Notes: a model not told the origin generated them from the sequence alone. A DNA stretch of 60,696 nt from Gammaproteobacteria bacterium (GCA_002705795.1 PAHG01000006.1:3534-64229); one strand, 5' to 3'; positions 47,995-60,116 are shown, counted from the stretch's first letter. Numbers and translations are program-made.

Positions 47995-50256
47995 ATGGAT
48001 AGATGGTGGCACCTGTTTGTGAAAATTTCTCTCACCCTACTGGTAGCAGTGGGGTTGGGTCTAGTCTATCTCAATGCGAATTTGTCGAGGCAATTTGAAT
48101 CACATTCATGGGCGGTCGGTGCAAAAATATATGCCCGTCCCCTCGAACTGTTCCTGGATGCACCGTTTACGGTTGATCAAGTGAGTTTTGAACTCGATCT
48201 GCTGAATTACCAGGTTGTGGCTAAGCGTCCGGGTAGAGGTCAATATCAAAACGATGGCCAGTCACTGTGGGTCGGATTGCGTGGTCATGAATATCCGGAT
48301 GGTATCGAGCCAGATCACTTGATACGTATTGATTTTCAAAATGGTCAAGTAAGCGGGCTAATGGATCAATACCTAAATCCGGCGGATATTGTTCGTCTTG
48401 AGCCTCTGGTTCTGGCACAGTTATCCGGTGCAAATGCTGATCGTGAGATTATTCGCGTGAGTGACCTGCCTTTAGGGTTCGTAGATATGCTCATCGCGGT
48501 CGAAGATCGTACATTTTATAATCACGCTGGGATCTCGTTGACAGGCATCATGCGTGCGCTGGTAAATAACCTGCTAGCTGGTCGATTTGCGCAGGGCGGA
48601 AGTACACTGACCCAGCAGCTTGTCAAGAACTTGTACCTTACGCGGGAGCGCACGCTCACGCGAAAAGGTCTGGAAGCAATCTACGCTATGTTGCTTGATG
48701 CAACGTTCTCAAAGGAACGCATTCTAGAAGCTTATGTCAATGAAGTATTTTTGGGTCAGTGGGGTAATCGTGCGATACATGGGTTTGGAACGGCAGCACA
48801 GTTTTATTTCGGCCGTCCAATTAGTGAATTATCGATTGCACAGCAGGCGCTATTGATTGGGTTGGTCAAGGGCCCGAGTGCATTCAATCCCAGACAGTCT
48901 CCAGAGCGAGCGCTCGAGCGTAGAAATCTGGTTCTGTCGCTTTCATCTTCTCAGGGCGTGATTGCCAAGACTACAGCCGAAGCAGAGGCCAGAAGCCCGC
49001 TATCGGTTCCGGATCGGCCGGCAGATCGGATCGGCCGTTTCCCCGGCTATGTGTCGGATGTTCGTCGAGAGTTAAAGAAAGACTACACAAGCAAGCAGCT
49101 GACTGCCGCCGGGCTCAAAATCTACACGGCTTTCGATCCTCAGGTACAGCGTGGGTTGACCGAGGGGCGGAAAAATATACTGGCCCGCCTCAAGGACATT
49201 GGCTTGGATCCGTCCGGTGAAGTGCAGACAGGTGCACTGGTGGTGGATATCCCAACTGGCGAGATTCAGGCAGTTTTGGCTAGTCGTGATGATAGAGAGG
49301 GGTTCCATCGTGTACTTGACGCGAGGCGGCAAATCGGATCTCTCGTGAAACCATTCGTCGTTGCGGCCGCCATTGAAGAGGATCCAAGGCTCCATGCGGG
49401 TACCTTAGTCCGCGATGAGGCCGTCGCCATCCGTGATGCAAATGGCAATGTCTGGGCTCCGAAAAATTATGACAAGACGGAGCAGGGTGTTGTCCGTCTC
49501 GAGACCGTGATTGCGAGCAGTATCAACCAAGCGACCGTGCATCTGGGTCTAGGGTTGGGTCTTGATTCGATTCTTGATCGTTTAAATGAGTACGGTATTC
49601 CTGTGGGTCCGACCAAGCCACCCGCAACTATTTTGGGCGTCTCAGAAATGTCTCCATATCAGGTCGCGACTCGTTATCAGGGTCTATTGAACCGAGGCTA
49701 CCTCACACCACTTAAGGCTGTTCGGGCAGTGGTGGATGATGCAGGGCGTACTTTAACGAGGCGGCCATTTCAGTCCGCACGCTTGATAGGGGCACGTGCT
49801 ACCGTTCAGGTAGATCACATGATGCGGGTTGGTGCGAAGGTCGGTACAGGGCGCGTATTTGGTCAGCGATACCGTGAAGTGATGGCATCCAAAACTGGGA
49901 CCACGGATGATGGTCGTGATGCTTGGTTTGTGGGAGCTGATGGGCGTCGTTTAGGTGTCGCATGGGTCGGTTTTGATGACAACAGAAAGGCCGGACTGAC
50001 TGGTTCAATCGCTGCTCTTCCTTTGATGTCAGATGCGTTTCAGCACGTCCAAAGAACGCATCGTTCGGACACATTGCCCGAGGGATTAAGATACCGTTGG
50101 ATTAATCAATCAGGACAGATTGTCGATCAATCATGTGAGGGTGCGGAAAAACGACCATTACCGATAGAATATCCGCAATCAAAGCCCGGTGATTGCGGCG
50201 GCGGTGGTATTGGTTCGCCCGAAGAATCTTGGTTCAATAATTGGTTTGGAGGATAG
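47995..50256 (+). CDS. mrcB: penicillin-binding protein 1B
   Basis: AVEDRTFYNHAGISLTGIMRAL, GGSTLTQQLVKNLYLTRERTLTRKGLEAIYAMLLD, GSLVKPFVVAAA, SKTGTTDDGRDAWFVG. Confidence 0.95.
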   Translation: MDRWWHLFVKISLTLLVAVGLGLVYLNANLSRQFESHSWAVGAKIYARPLELFLDAPFTVDQVSFELDLLNYQVVAKRPGRGQYQNDGQSLWVGLRGHEYPDGIEPDHLIRIDFQNGQVSGLMDQYLNPADIVRLEPLVLAQLSGANADREIIRVSDLPLGFVDMLIAVEDRTFYNHAGISLTGIMRALVNNLLAGRFAQGGSTLTQQLVKNLYLTRERTLTRKGLEAIYAMLLDATFSKERILEAYVNEVFLGQWGNRAIHGFGTAAQFYFGRPISELSIAQQALLIGLVKGPSAFNPRQSPERALERRNLVLSLSSSQGVIAKTTAEAEARSPLSVPDRPADRIGRFPGYVSDVRRELKKDYTSKQLTAAGLKIYTAFDPQVQRGLTEGRKNILARLKDIGLDPSGEVQTGALVVDIPTGEIQAVLASRDDREGFHRVLDARRQIGSLVKPFVVAAAIEEDPRLHAGTLVRDEAVAIRDANGNVWAPKNYDKTEQGVVRLETVIASSINQATVHLGLGLGLDSILDRLNEYGIPVGPTKPPATILGVSEMSPYQVATRYQGLLNRGYLTPLKAVRAVVDDAGRTLTRRPFQSARLIGARATVQVDHMMRVGAKVGTGRVFGQRYREVMASKTGTTDDGRDAWFVGADGRRLGVAWVGFDDNRKAGLTGSIAALPLMSDAFQHVQRTHRSDTLPEGLRYRWINQSGQIVDQSCEGAEKRPLPIEYPQSKPGDCGGGGIGSPEESWFNNWFGG

Positions 50257-50257
50257 T

Positions 50258-50833
50258 ATGCGGCTCGGTTTGACCTTATTGTGTTTGGCAGTCTTGAGTG
50301 GATGCGCGCAGGCGCCCGTGTCACGCCCGCCCGTGGTTGATGCTTCTTGGCGTGCTAACGAAGATGATCGCGTCACATCATCAACCCGGACCAATCCGGA
50401 TTCAACGCTCGACATACAGAGTGAAAAGGGTGAACGTAACCAAGTGACCCCCATCGATCCTGTCGCGAGAATTGAGCCGATTGATCAACCCGAGCAGAGA
50501 ACAGAAATCTCTCCCGCGGTGTTATCTCTCCTGGAGCAAGCTGATCAGTTGAGAACGGCAGGCGACCTGGCTGGCGCGTCGGCGCGCCTTGAGCGCGCCC
50601 AACGTATTGCGCCAACCGAGCCAGAGGTCTACTTTCAGTTATCGAGTTTGAGGCTAGAGCAGGGAGGTCTTGAGGAAGCCGTGAGAATCGCTACTCAGGG
50701 TGTCGATTTCGCAGGCACCGACCAAGCGATGAAGCGTGATCTGTATACCGTCATCGCGCGGTCGAAAGACGCTCTCGGTGATACCGCGGGTGCGGTAGAG
50801 GCGCGGCAGCTGGCGCGTGCCTCTGGATCTTAG
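50258..50833 (+). CDS. TPR-containing lipoprotein
   Basis: Lipobox [19 protein letters not shown]-like [42 protein letters not shown]. Confidence 0.8.
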   Translation: MRLGLTLLCLAVLSGCAQAPVSRPPVVDASWRANEDDRVTSSTRTNPDSTLDIQSEKGERNQVTPIDPVARIEPIDQPEQRTEISPAVLSLLEQADQLRTAGDLAGASARLERAQRIAPTEPEVYFQLSSLRLEQGGLEEAVRIATQGVDFAGTDQAMKRDLYTVIARSKDALGDTAGAVEARQLARASGS

Positions 50834-52107
50834 AGCGCGCCAAACGCTTCTTTCGCCGCTGTGAGCGTAGCGCTTATCACTGACTCGCTATGTTTTGACG
50901 ATACAAAACCCGCTTCGTACATGGATGGTGCGAGGTAGATGCCGCGGTCGAGCATGAGGTGGAAAAAGCGTTTGAATACCTCTTCGTCACAGGCTGTTAC
51001 TTCAGCGAATGAGTTCACTGGTTGATCCGCGAAAAATAATCCAAACATCCCTCCACGACTCACGCCCTGTATGGAGACTCCAGCACCAGACGCTGCAGAG
51101 ATCATCCCGGACACAAACCGCTCGGTGGCGGCATTCAGGGCGTCATAAAACCCCGGTTGGGACAATTCAGAAAGCGTCGCGATACCTGCTGCCATCGCTA
51201 CAGGATTTCCGGAAAGTGTGCCAGCTTGATAGACAGGTCCAAGCGGAGCAAGCATATCCATTATATCTTGACGTCCTCCAAACGCCCCAACCGGCATTCC
51301 GCCTCCAATAATTTTGCCAAGACTGGTGAGGTCCGGGCGGATGCCTGTGAGTGCTTGTGCGCCACCCATCGCTACGCGGAAACCCGTCATGACCTCATCA
51401 AAAATTAGCACGACACCATACTGGTCGCAGAGTGCGCGAAGGCCTTCAAGGTAACCGGGCTGCGGGAGAATCATGTTCATATTACCGGTGATCGGCTCGA
51501 TGATGACGCAGGCGATTGAGTCACCTTGTTTTTCAAAAAATTTGGTCGCCGCGGCGAGATCATTGAACGGGAGATTCATCGTATGTTTAGCCAGATCAGC
51601 GGGGACGCCTGGTGAGCTTGGGACGCCAAATGTGAGGGCACCAGATCCTGCCTTGACCAACAAACTATCAGAATGACCGTGGTAGCAGCCTTCGAATTTC
51701 ACAATAGTGTCACGCCCTGTGAAACCCCGTGCGAGACGTATCGCGCTCATGGTCGCTTCAGTACCACTTGAACAAAATCGGAGCCTCTCCATCGATGGGA
51801 AGAATGATTTCACGAGCTCTGCCATCTCAGTTTCAATTGCGGTGGGCGCTCCAAAGGATAGGCCGTTCTCGATAGCATCACGCACGGCTTGTAACACGCG
51901 AGGGTTCGCGTGCCCAGCGATCATTGGTCCCCAACTGCCGATATAGTCAATGTATTGCTTGCCATCGGCGTCGTACAAATAGGGGCCTTCAGCCCTACTA
52001 AAGAACACGGGTGTTCCACCAACTGCACGGAAAGCTCGTACAGGAGAGTTTACGCCGCCCGCGATTGATTGGCTCGCTCGCTTGAAAAGTTGTTCTGATC
52101 TAGACAT
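50830..52107 (-). CDS. hemL: glutamate-1-semialdehyde 2,1-aminomutase
   Basis: [59 protein letters not shown]. Confidence 0.97.
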   Translation of the reverse strand: MSRSEQLFKRASQSIAGGVNSPVRAFRAVGGTPVFFSRAEGPYLYDADGKQYIDYIGSWGPMIAGHANPRVLQAVRDAIENGLSFGAPTAIETEMAELVKSFFPSMERLRFCSSGTEATMSAIRLARGFTGRDTIVKFEGCYHGHSDSLLVKAGSGALTFGVPSSPGVPADLAKHTMNLPFNDLAAATKFFEKQGDSIACVIIEPITGNMNMILPQPGYLEGLRALCDQYGVVLIFDEVMTGFRVAMGGAQALTGIRPDLTSLGKIIGGGMPVGAFGGRQDIMDMLAPLGPVYQAGTLSGNPVAMAAGIATLSELSQPGFYDALNAATERFVSGMISAASGAGVSIQGVSRGGMFGLFFADQPVNSFAEVTACDEEVFKRFFHLMLDRGIYLAPSMYEAGFVSSKHSESVISATLTAAKEAFGAL

Positions 52108-52117
52108 ACGGTGTCCC

Positions 52118-52726
52118 CTAAAATAAATTTTTGAGTCGACGTGCTGCGTCGCCAATATCCTTCGCTCGAAAAACAGAGCCGGACACAGCGAGCATAGAGA
52201 CTCCAGTGTCTAAAACTTGTCTGCCATTATCGGCTGTGATGCCCCCGATTGCGGCGACCGGGATCGGGCATTGATCAATCAGGTTCCGAAGCTGCTTGAG
52301 AGATAGTCCGCTTGCGCCAGGTTTTGTCTGGGACTCAAACAGTCGACCGAAGGCGCAGTATGTTGCTCCATCGCGGACCGCCTCTCGCATCAGGCTTCTC
52401 GAGTCATGACAGGTTCTACCGAGAATCGCTCCTGGACCAAGGTTTACGCGGGCTTCGCTAAGTGATCCATCTGTCTGGCCGAGATGGGCTCCGTCCGCCC
52501 CAAGCGTCTGTGCGATGAGCGCATTATCATTAATCAAACAGGGCCCCCCGTGTTGTCGACAAGACACGAGCACTGCCTCAGCGAGAGCATGGTAGAGGCC
52601 CTTATCTTCTGTTTTATGACGAAACTGAACGATACTTGCTCCGCCATCAATTGCCTCGCCGACCTGTCGATAAAGAAGATCGGGGTCGGTAACCGATGTA
52701 TCAGTGATGACATAGAGTCCGCGCAT
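52118..52726 (-). CDS. thiE: thiamine-phosphate synthase
   Basis: [55 protein letters not shown]. Confidence 0.95.
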   Translation of the reverse strand: MRGLYVITDTSVTDPDLLYRQVGEAIDGGASIVQFRHKTEDKGLYHALAEAVLVSCRQHGGPCLINDNALIAQTLGADGAHLGQTDGSLSEARVNLGPGAILGRTCHDSRSLMREAVRDGATYCAFGRLFESQTKPGASGLSLKQLRNLIDQCPIPVAAIGGITADNGRQVLDTGVSMLAVSGSVFRAKDIGDAARRLKNLF

Positions 52727-53154
52727 TAAAATGGTTTGACTACTACGAGGATAGCAATAGCGACAAGTCCAACTACAGGCGCCTCGTTAAACCAGCGATA
52801 CCAGACATGGCCACGGGTGTTGGTGTCGTTCTTGAATGCTTTTACGATTCTGATACACCAATGATGATATCCAATTAGTAAAACGACACAGGCGAGTTTG
52901 GCGTGCATCCAACCCTGCGACATATAGTCAGGCACAAGCATCATCATCCAGATGCCGAGCGCAACCGCTAAAATCATCGATGGGGTCATGATACCGTTAA
53001 GTAGCTTTCTTTCCATGGTTTTGAAGCGCTCATTTCCGGCCGTATCCGTCGCGTCGGTCATCGCGTGGTAAACGAAGAGCCGAGGGAGATAGAATAGCGC
53101 GGCGAACCACGTGACGACCGAGATTAGATGAAATGCTTTGACCCACAGGAACAT
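52726..53154 (-). CDS. hemJ: CopD/HemJ family protein, probable protoporphyrinogen oxidase HemJ
   Basis: MFLWVKAFHLISVVTWFAALFYLPRLFVYHA; RKLLNGIMTPSMILAVALG; WYRWFNEAPVVGLVAIAILVVVKPF. Confidence 0.87.
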   Translation of the reverse strand: MFLWVKAFHLISVVTWFAALFYLPRLFVYHAMTDATDTAGNERFKTMERKLLNGIMTPSMILAVALGIWMMMLVPDYMSQGWMHAKLACVVLLIGYHHWCIRIVKAFKNDTNTRGHVWYRWFNEAPVVGLVAIAILVVVKPF

Positions 53155-53209
53155 GCTGCCTCCTAGTTTTGAGGCTGGAGTAGATCAATTATCTCGTTGA
53201 AACACAAGA

Positions 53210-54907
53210 CTATCCCCGTTCTTCGTTCCGAACCTTGCTTTGGACTTCGATGACGGCGGTAAATAAATCCCCTTCAGTAATCGCTCCCAAGAACTCACGG
53301 TCCTCTCCAACAATTGGTATTGATTCGCCAACAAAGTCACTTACAACATACATCGCATGCTGTAAGGAGTCGTCTGATCTAAGGATCAGAGGATCCTCAT
53401 CGCAGTGTTGCTCCGCCAGTTGATCGCCAGCCTCGATGGCTTGGTGTATGGACAATTTACCCATCAGCTTGCCCAAATCCGAGATTACGTAGGCCTCGGT
53501 TTGTTCTCTGGTTCGCATTTCGGTTAGGGCCTCTTGTCCGGTGCTACTGCCTGTTAGCACGACGCAGTCATCTCCTATGTGATCCTCCAGGGTGTGCTGG
53601 GTTAAAGCTATACCTTCCCTGCCGAGAGCAAGGTCGACACCACGATCGATTAATTGGCGGTCGAAAAACGAATGACCAAATAACCGGTGCGTCAATAGCA
53701 TCGAGGTCATCACGGCCATCAACGCAGCGACCGCGTAGGCATAGGATTGTGTGAGTTCGAGAACAATAAGAATAGCTGTAATTGGTGCTCCTATAACAGT
53801 CGCGGCAACGGAGGCCATCGCAGCGATACTTATAGCCTCCGTTAGACTTGGCCCACCCGCAGCGACCGATATTTGTGCAACCAGTCCTCCGACTGCAACA
53901 CCAATAAAAAGCGCTGGGGAGAACACTCCTCCGAATAAACCAAACCCGATGCAGATCGCTGTCATGGATATTTTCAGCACGAGCAAGAGGAGAAGCATAG
54001 GAATCTGGTACTGACCACCGAGCATCTCGTTAACAGTGCCAAGGCCGACTCCTAGGATCTCGGGTACCCAGATACCTACCGCTCCACAAACAGTGGCAGC
54101 GGTAATGATAAGGCGCTCGGCCGACCAACCTGACTCCCGAGCAAACCGCGCCGAGTACCTCAGTCCTTGCATAAACGTAATTGCGGTCACAGCAACAACA
54201 GGGGCCGCGATAATCAAAATTGGGATTAGAGCCGCTAAATCCGGAGATTGCGCTGAAATCGCATAGGGAGTTGTATTTTTAAAGAAGGCTTGACTAAATG
54301 CAGCCGCGGTTACGGAGGCGATTGATATTGGTGCCATTGCTCTGACCGATAGATGCCTCAGAACCGCCTCATGAGCAAACACGATTCCAGCAATAGGTGC
54401 GCCGAACCCTGCCGAAATCGCCGCAGCGACACCACACCCGAGATATATCTCGTTTGAGAGTCGTGATTTGAAGAATCGCTTGAAAATGACACCGATCGTG
54501 GCGCCGAAATGTACTAGAGGCCCATACTGTCCTACCGATCCCCCGCCCGCGGCACTTGTAAAGGCGGCCAGAGTTGAGACTAGCCCATGTTTTTCATCAA
54601 GTGGTTCTTTTGACTGGTGAGCGTGATAGATTGAGTCGGCAGGGCCATGCCAGCGGGTTATCTTGAAAATCCGGCGCATCAAAATGAGCAGACCGGCCGC
54701 AGACCACAGGAAGACTAAACTCGTAAGTTCGATTCGTGTTCCAAAAATGGCTATTTCTATCAGGGTCTGATTCTCTCTGAGGGCCGTAAAGAAACTTACT
54801 CCCGAAACAAACGCCTTTGACGCGGTCGCCACGATCACCCCGACAAGCCCGCCTATGACAAAATCTACAACTAGTTCTGCACCAGTGTCTTTGACTTGAC
54901 TCTGCAT
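53210..54907 (-). CDS. CLC-type voltage-gated chloride channel with C-terminal CBS domains; atypical selectivity-filter motifs
   Basis: GQYGPLVHFGATIG, GGVFSPALFIGVAVGGL; CBS pair at C-terminus (SDFVGESIPIVGEDREFLGAITEGDLFTAV). Confidence 0.88.
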   Translation of the reverse strand: MQSQVKDTGAELVVDFVIGGLVGVIVATASKAFVSGVSFFTALRENQTLIEIAIFGTRIELTSLVFLWSAAGLLILMRRIFKITRWHGPADSIYHAHQSKEPLDEKHGLVSTLAAFTSAAGGGSVGQYGPLVHFGATIGVIFKRFFKSRLSNEIYLGCGVAAAISAGFGAPIAGIVFAHEAVLRHLSVRAMAPISIASVTAAAFSQAFFKNTTPYAISAQSPDLAALIPILIIAAPVVAVTAITFMQGLRYSARFARESGWSAERLIITAATVCGAVGIWVPEILGVGLGTVNEMLGGQYQIPMLLLLLVLKISMTAICIGFGLFGGVFSPALFIGVAVGGLVAQISVAAGGPSLTEAISIAAMASVAATVIGAPITAILIVLELTQSYAYAVAALMAVMTSMLLTHRLFGHSFFDRQLIDRGVDLALGREGIALTQHTLEDHIGDDCVVLTGSSTGQEALTEMRTREQTEAYVISDLGKLMGKLSIHQAIEAGDQLAEQHCDEDPLILRSDDSLQHAMYVVSDFVGESIPIVGEDREFLGAITEGDLFTAVIEVQSKVRNEERG

Positions 54908-54964
54908 CGGATTCCCCGTTTAGGTGCGTTTTGGCATTTGTTTGACGTATTATGCGCTCAATTT

Positions 54965-56011
54965 ATGAATGGATGGAAATCGCGATTGAAACGGGTCGGA
55001 ATTGTTGGTGGGACTGGATATACCGGTATTGAGCTGTTACGGATGTTAGCTTCGCATCGAGGGGTAGAGGTCAGTTGTCTAACGTCTAGGTCAGAAGCCG
55101 GGAAATCGGTAGCGTCGTTGTATCCGTGGCTGTCGTATTATGGAAGTTTGCATTTCGAAGAACATTCGATCGATGCGCTGTCTGCGTGTGATCTTGTGTT
55201 TTACGCGACACCCAACAAAATCGCTATGAATGAGGCGAGCTCGTTTCTTGATCGCAACGTGCGCGTCATTGATTTGGCCGCTGATTTTAGGTTTAGTGAA
55301 CGGAGCCTGTGGGAGTCAGTGTATGGTGGACCTCACGGAGCACCTCAGCTGACCAAAGAGGCGGTTTACGGGTTGCCGGAGAAATATCGAACAGAGATTG
55401 CCGGGGCTCGCTTGGTCGGAAACCCCGGTTGTTATCCAACAGCCACAGCGCTCGCATTAATGCCACTAGTTGAGGCACGTGTCTTGTCAAGTTCGCATGT
55501 GATCGTTGATGGGAAAAGTGGTGCATCTGGGGCTGGCCGCTCTGCGCGTGCCGACCTTATTTTGGCTGAGGCCTCAGACAATTTCCACGCATATACGGCA
55601 GGTGGACACCGGCATGCTCCAGAAATGGCGCATCAAATCTCTAAGATGGGCCAAGAAGTCAGTGTGACCTTTGTGCCGCATTTACTCCCGACAATCCGGG
55701 GGATTGAAGTCACCGCGTATGTCTCCACATCATTATCGGGATCTGAGGCGCGCGATTTGTTTTTGTCCAGGTATCAAGATGAGCCTATGGTGTCTGTGGT
55801 ATCTGACGGTGAGCATCCCGAAACCCGCTGGGTTCGTGGATCAAACCAGTGCATGATTGGAGTATATCAGCAGCAGCCGGGACATTTGATTATCTCGAGT
55901 GTGATCGATAACCTAGTTAAAGGGGCGGCCGGGCAGGCAATCCAAAACATGAATCTGATGCTTGGTCTGAACGAATTTGAAGCGCTTCCTATGTGTGCAT
56001 TGAGTCCTTGA
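54965..56011 (+). CDS. argC: N-acetyl-gamma-glutamyl-phosphate reductase
   Basis: VGIVGGTGYTGIELLRMLASH, GNPGCYPTATALALMPL, DGKSGASGAGR. Confidence 0.97.
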   Translation: MNGWKSRLKRVGIVGGTGYTGIELLRMLASHRGVEVSCLTSRSEAGKSVASLYPWLSYYGSLHFEEHSIDALSACDLVFYATPNKIAMNEASSFLDRNVRVIDLAADFRFSERSLWESVYGGPHGAPQLTKEAVYGLPEKYRTEIAGARLVGNPGCYPTATALALMPLVEARVLSSSHVIVDGKSGASGAGRSARADLILAEASDNFHAYTAGGHRHAPEMAHQISKMGQEVSVTFVPHLLPTIRGIEVTAYVSTSLSGSEARDLFLSRYQDEPMVSVVSDGEHPETRWVRGSNQCMIGVYQQQPGHLIISSVIDNLVKGAAGQAIQNMNLMLGLNEFEALPMCALSP

Positions 56012-56017
56012 GGGGTT

Positions 56018-56365
56018 ATGACAGAAGTATTTGTGCCGACTTCGATCAACTTGACTGATCGTGCTGTTTCCAAAGCGAAGGAATTGATCGATGGAGAGGG
56101 GAATCCAGACCTTCATTTACGAGTTTATGTAACAGGTGGAGGTTGTTCAGGGTTTCAGTACGGCTTCAGTTTCGATGACGAGCATCAAGAGGACGATACT
56201 GAGGTGCTGAAAGATGGTGTGAGGGTCGTCGTTGATGGGATGTCGTATCAGTATCTGGTTGGCTCAACCGTCGATTACTCAGAGTCACTGACGGGATCTC
56301 AGTTCGTCGTCGAAAACCCTAATGCTTCAAGCACATGTGGGTGCGGAGCGAGCTTCAGCCTATAG
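56018..56365 (+). CDS. erpA: iron-sulfur cluster insertion protein ErpA
   Basis: [22 protein letters not shown]-terminal STCGCGASF. Confidence 0.97.
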   Translation: MTEVFVPTSINLTDRAVSKAKELIDGEGNPDLHLRVYVTGGGCSGFQYGFSFDDEHQEDDTEVLKDGVRVVVDGMSYQYLVGSTVDYSESLTGSQFVVENPNASSTCGCGASFSL

Positions 56366-57482
56366 TTGGATTCACGACCGAACCCAGCACCCCCGCTATT
56401 GTTGATCCTGTGATTTTGTGCGTCTCGAGCGCCCTGTTATCTTTGCAATGAAGCCCGAGCCAACCAAAGCAGGCCGCTTCCACATAGTCAGGATCGATGG
56501 CGAATTTGTCAGAGGTTATCAGGAGGGGATCGACCGCGTCGTCGATCATGTTCATCAAGTGAGTATTATGAACACCACCCCCGCACACAACTAAAATATC
56601 AATTTCCTCCGGCAGCGCTTTCTGCACTTGCTCGGCCGTCAGTTGGTTGAGTGTCGCCTGGACGTCTGCTGGATCGAGTGGGGGCAGTTGCCTGAGGGTT
56701 TGTTCGAGCCACGCACAAGAAAAATACTCACGTCCCGTGCTTTTTGGTGGCTCTTTCGCGAAGTACGGATCGTCTAGCAACAAATCGAGCAACTCGTGAT
56801 TAACCAGTCCTGATGATGCGAAAGCTCCATCTCGATCAAAAGGTTTCTTTTTATGTTTCTGGTACCAGATGTCGGCGAGTGTGTTCGCCGGGCCGGTGTC
56901 CCACCCTCTCGCTGGCTTTCCAGGTATTAGGAGCGAGATGTTTGCAATACCACCGAGGTTGAGAACGGCTACATTTTCGGTATCTCGGCGGAAGTGTGCC
57001 TCGTGGAACAACGTCGCGAGCGGAGCGCCCTGTCCTCCGCGCGCCATATCACCGCGTCGGAATTGGTGTGCGACCGGCACCCCTATCTCTTCTGCAAGAC
57101 GCTCAGCGAAACCAATTTGCAAGGTTGACCCAAGATTTGGATCATGCCACAGCGTTTGGCCATGGAAGCCAATTATACTCACCGGATCTAAACTCGTTTT
57201 CATCAATCGGTGACATTGTTCGATCACGACATCAGTATATGCATTTTCGACACGCAGCAGATCATGGAGGCTCGTTTGACCCGTCTCAATGATTTTTTTG
57301 AGGTCTTGCTGAACCTCCTCAGGGAACGACGTTTCGAGTGTTTGGATCACTTCGATGCGCGAGCCATCGGAGGTTTCTCGTACAAGGCAGGCATCGAGCC
57401 CATCGAGGCTCGTGCCACTCATCAGCCCGATCGCAGACCGAGACGCTTTAGGGCTTGGTAATGCTTTGGAAAGCCAGTTCAT
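56355..57482 (-). CDS. anmK: anhydro-N-acetylmuramic acid kinase
   Basis: [49 protein letters not shown]. Confidence 0.96.
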   Translation of the reverse strand: MNWLSKALPSPKASRSAIGLMSGTSLDGLDACLVRETSDGSRIEVIQTLETSFPEEVQQDLKKIIETGQTSLHDLLRVENAYTDVVIEQCHRLMKTSLDPVSIIGFHGQTLWHDPNLGSTLQIGFAERLAEEIGVPVAHQFRRGDMARGGQGAPLATLFHEAHFRRDTENVAVLNLGGIANISLLIPGKPARGWDTGPANTLADIWYQKHKKKPFDRDGAFASSGLVNHELLDLLLDDPYFAKEPPKSTGREYFSCAWLEQTLRQLPPLDPADVQATLNQLTAEQVQKALPEEIDILVVCGGGVHNTHLMNMIDDAVDPLLITSDKFAIDPDYVEAACFGWLGLHCKDNRALETHKITGSTIAGVLGSVVNPTIG

Positions 57483-58770
57483 TGTGGCTTCTTTGCGCGT
57501 CAAGTGACGCGATGAATGTTCCTGCCACGCGCTTGTAGCGTGCAATTTCGGATTTTGGTAGCGACTTTGCTTTTGGAAGTTTATTTAGGATAGTCCGTGG
57601 ATTTCGGTGAACACCATTGACTATGAATTCGTAATGCAGGTGAGGGCCTGTGGCCATTCCACTCATTCCCACATAACCAATCACCTTTCCTTGCCTCACT
57701 TTTTGGCCGGATCTAAATTTGCCATAGCGGGATAAGTGAGCATAACGGGTTTCAATGTTGCTACCGTGTTTCATCACGATCAGACGTCCATATCCCCCTT
57801 TTCTACCGCGGAATATGACTTTGCCATCGCCTGCTGCATAAATTGGGGTGCCAGTAGACGCCGCGTAGTCTGTACCCTTATGTGCCCTCATAGTACCCAG
57901 AACTGGATGCTTGCGGTTCAAGTTAAAGTTTGAACTGATTCGGCGGAAATTGAGGGGCGCTCGTAAAAAAGCCTTCCTGAGACTGACACCATTTTGATCG
58001 TAATAGCCGATGTCGCCCTTTTCGTCCTTGAAGCGAACTGCGATGAAGGACTCTCCAGAGTTAATAAATTCTGCAGCCAAGATATTCCCGTATTCAATAA
58101 ATTCTCCATCAAGGTATCGCTTCTCAAATGTGACTACGAATCGGTCACCTTTGCGGATCTCGTACACGAAATCGATCACGTGCCCGTATATATTCGCTAA
58201 CTCCATAATTAAATTATCGGGAAGACCAGCACGTGCCCCTGCCAGGAAGAGCGAGCTGCTTATTGTGGCTTGAGCCTGCTCGATGTAAATCTCTGGCTCG
58301 CGGTGACGTTGCTCAACGGCCCATGTATTGTCCCTATAAACGGCGACGGTTTGATGGAATGGCGATTGGACAACTGCAAGTTCAGCGAGCGCACTATCGG
58401 CGGCATACCGAAATTCAACAGTCCGACCGACTTTTAGCCGAGATACGCGGTCGTCACCTTTCTCGGATTGGATTAGGGCCCGCAATAACTGAGGACTCAG
58501 ATTTTGACGGCTGAACAGTCGAGACAGTGAGTCGCCTTCCCGGACACGTTCGGTGCGTACATCAAACCCTTTGGTAGGAGCCGCGCGCTCTGTTATCGCC
58601 CATGAAAGCTCTGGGATAGGTGTCATCTTATCTGGTCGGACGTCTGTTTCACCGACAGCTGGCAAGATGATTAAAGAACCGATAAGAAGAAGAGAGCCGA
58701 CTACTCCGAGAACATGAGTTCCCGGAAACGGATGACATATCGCGTCTAAGCGATTGATAAGATTGTGCAT
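57448..58770 (-). CDS. M23 family metallopeptidase (murein endopeptidase)
   Basis: LGTMRAHKGTDYAASTGTPIYAAGDGKVIFRGRKGGYGRLIVMKHGSNIETRYAHLS, GMATGPHLHYEF. Confidence 0.95.
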   Translation of the reverse strand: MHNLINRLDAICHPFPGTHVLGVVGSLLLIGSLIILPAVGETDVRPDKMTPIPELSWAITERAAPTKGFDVRTERVREGDSLSRLFSRQNLSPQLLRALIQSEKGDDRVSRLKVGRTVEFRYAADSALAELAVVQSPFHQTVAVYRDNTWAVEQRHREPEIYIEQAQATISSSLFLAGARAGLPDNLIMELANIYGHVIDFVYEIRKGDRFVVTFEKRYLDGEFIEYGNILAAEFINSGESFIAVRFKDEKGDIGYYDQNGVSLRKAFLRAPLNFRRISSNFNLNRKHPVLGTMRAHKGTDYAASTGTPIYAAGDGKVIFRGRKGGYGRLIVMKHGSNIETRYAHLSRYGKFRSGQKVRQGKVIGYVGMSGMATGPHLHYEFIVNGVHRNPRTILNKLPKAKSLPKSEIARYKRVAGTFIASLDAQRSHNELAFQSITKP

Positions 58771-58886
58771 TCATATTCCAAGTTTCGGTTTAAGCGAGTG
58801 TACACAAATCATTTGCGTGTTGCATGTAAAAAAAGAAACAAGGTTATGTACACTATGGCGCTTTCATTAGTGGACTGAAAATACCT

Positions 58887-60116
58887 ATGGCAACGGTGGA
58901 TGGGCGTAGTCTTCAAGACGCGATAGACCTGATCTCGCGCGGCACAGACGAGATTCTTCCTTTGGATGAATTGAGGGAAAAGCTGGACAGTGGCAGGCCG
59001 TTGAAGATAAAAGCCGGATTTGATCCGACGGCGCCGGATCTTCATTTGGGTCATACGGTACTCATAAATAAGTTGCGTCAGTTTCAGGACCTTGGGCACG
59101 AAGTAATCTTTCTGATTGGTGATTTCACGGGACTGATTGGTGATCCAACGGGCAAAAACCAGACTAGGCAGCCACTAACAGAAGAACAGTTGATGCGGAA
59201 CGCTGAGACCTATGCCTCTCAAGTATTCAAGATTCTGGATAGAGAGAAGACACGGGTTGAATACAACAGTCGTTGGATGAACGCCTTGAAGCCTCAGGAC
59301 TTCGTCCGGTTAGCTGCCAAGTTGACAGTCGCGAGAATGCTCGACCGTGATGACTTTAGTAAGAGATTTAAGTCCGAGCAGCCCATTTCGATTCATGAGT
59401 TTCTGTATCCTTTGATGCAGGGATATGACTCTGTAGCTCTTCAGGCTGATGTCGAGCTTGGGGGTACCGATCAGCGATTCAATTTGTTGATGGGGCGAGA
59501 ATTGCAGCGAGATGCGGGACAAAACCCGCAGACGATTTTAATGATGCCGATCCTCGAGGGCTTGGACGGAGAAAAGAAAATGTCGAAATCGCTGGGCAAT
59601 TATGTCGGTCTCAATGATGAGCCTGGAGATATGTATGGCAAGCTCATGAATATTTCCGATGAACTAATGTGGCGCTATTACGATTTACTGAGCTTTAATT
59701 CTAATGCTGATTTGGCCGCGTTAAGGGCATCCGTTGAGTCTGGGTCAATGTCACCGAAAGATGCAAAAGCACATCTAGCGAGGGAATTGATTGCTCGTTT
59801 TCATGATGAGGATTCAGCGGCGCGCGCTTCTAGAAGTGCGGGTAATAAGTTTAGAGCAGGCGAGATTCCCGATGAAATGCCAGAAATGGAGCTAGTAGCC
59901 GATAAGGATGGGGGAATGCCGTTGGCCGTGTTGTTACGTGAGACTGGTTTGGCGAAGAGTTCCTCCGAAGCTAGAAGCTTTATAACCCAGGGCGCAGTTC
60001 GGATAGATGGTGAGCTTGAAATAGATCCGCAGTACCGCGTAAATTCTGGTGAGACCCATGTGTTCCAGTGCGGCAAGAGGCGATTCGTGAGGGCGACTTT
60101 GAGAGCTGAAAGATGA
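58887..60116 (+). CDS. tyrS: tyrosine-tRNA ligase
   Basis: [66 protein letters not shown]4 domain at C-terminus. Confidence 0.97.
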   Translation: MATVDGRSLQDAIDLISRGTDEILPLDELREKLDSGRPLKIKAGFDPTAPDLHLGHTVLINKLRQFQDLGHEVIFLIGDFTGLIGDPTGKNQTRQPLTEEQLMRNAETYASQVFKILDREKTRVEYNSRWMNALKPQDFVRLAAKLTVARMLDRDDFSKRFKSEQPISIHEFLYPLMQGYDSVALQADVELGGTDQRFNLLMGRELQRDAGQNPQTILMMPILEGLDGEKKMSKSLGNYVGLNDEPGDMYGKLMNISDELMWRYYDLLSFNSNADLAALRASVESGSMSPKDAKAHLARELIARFHDEDSAARASRSAGNKFRAGEIPDEMPEMELVADKDGGMPLAVLLRETGLAKSSSEARSFITQGAVRIDGELEIDPQYRVNSGETHVFQCGKRRFVRATLRAER

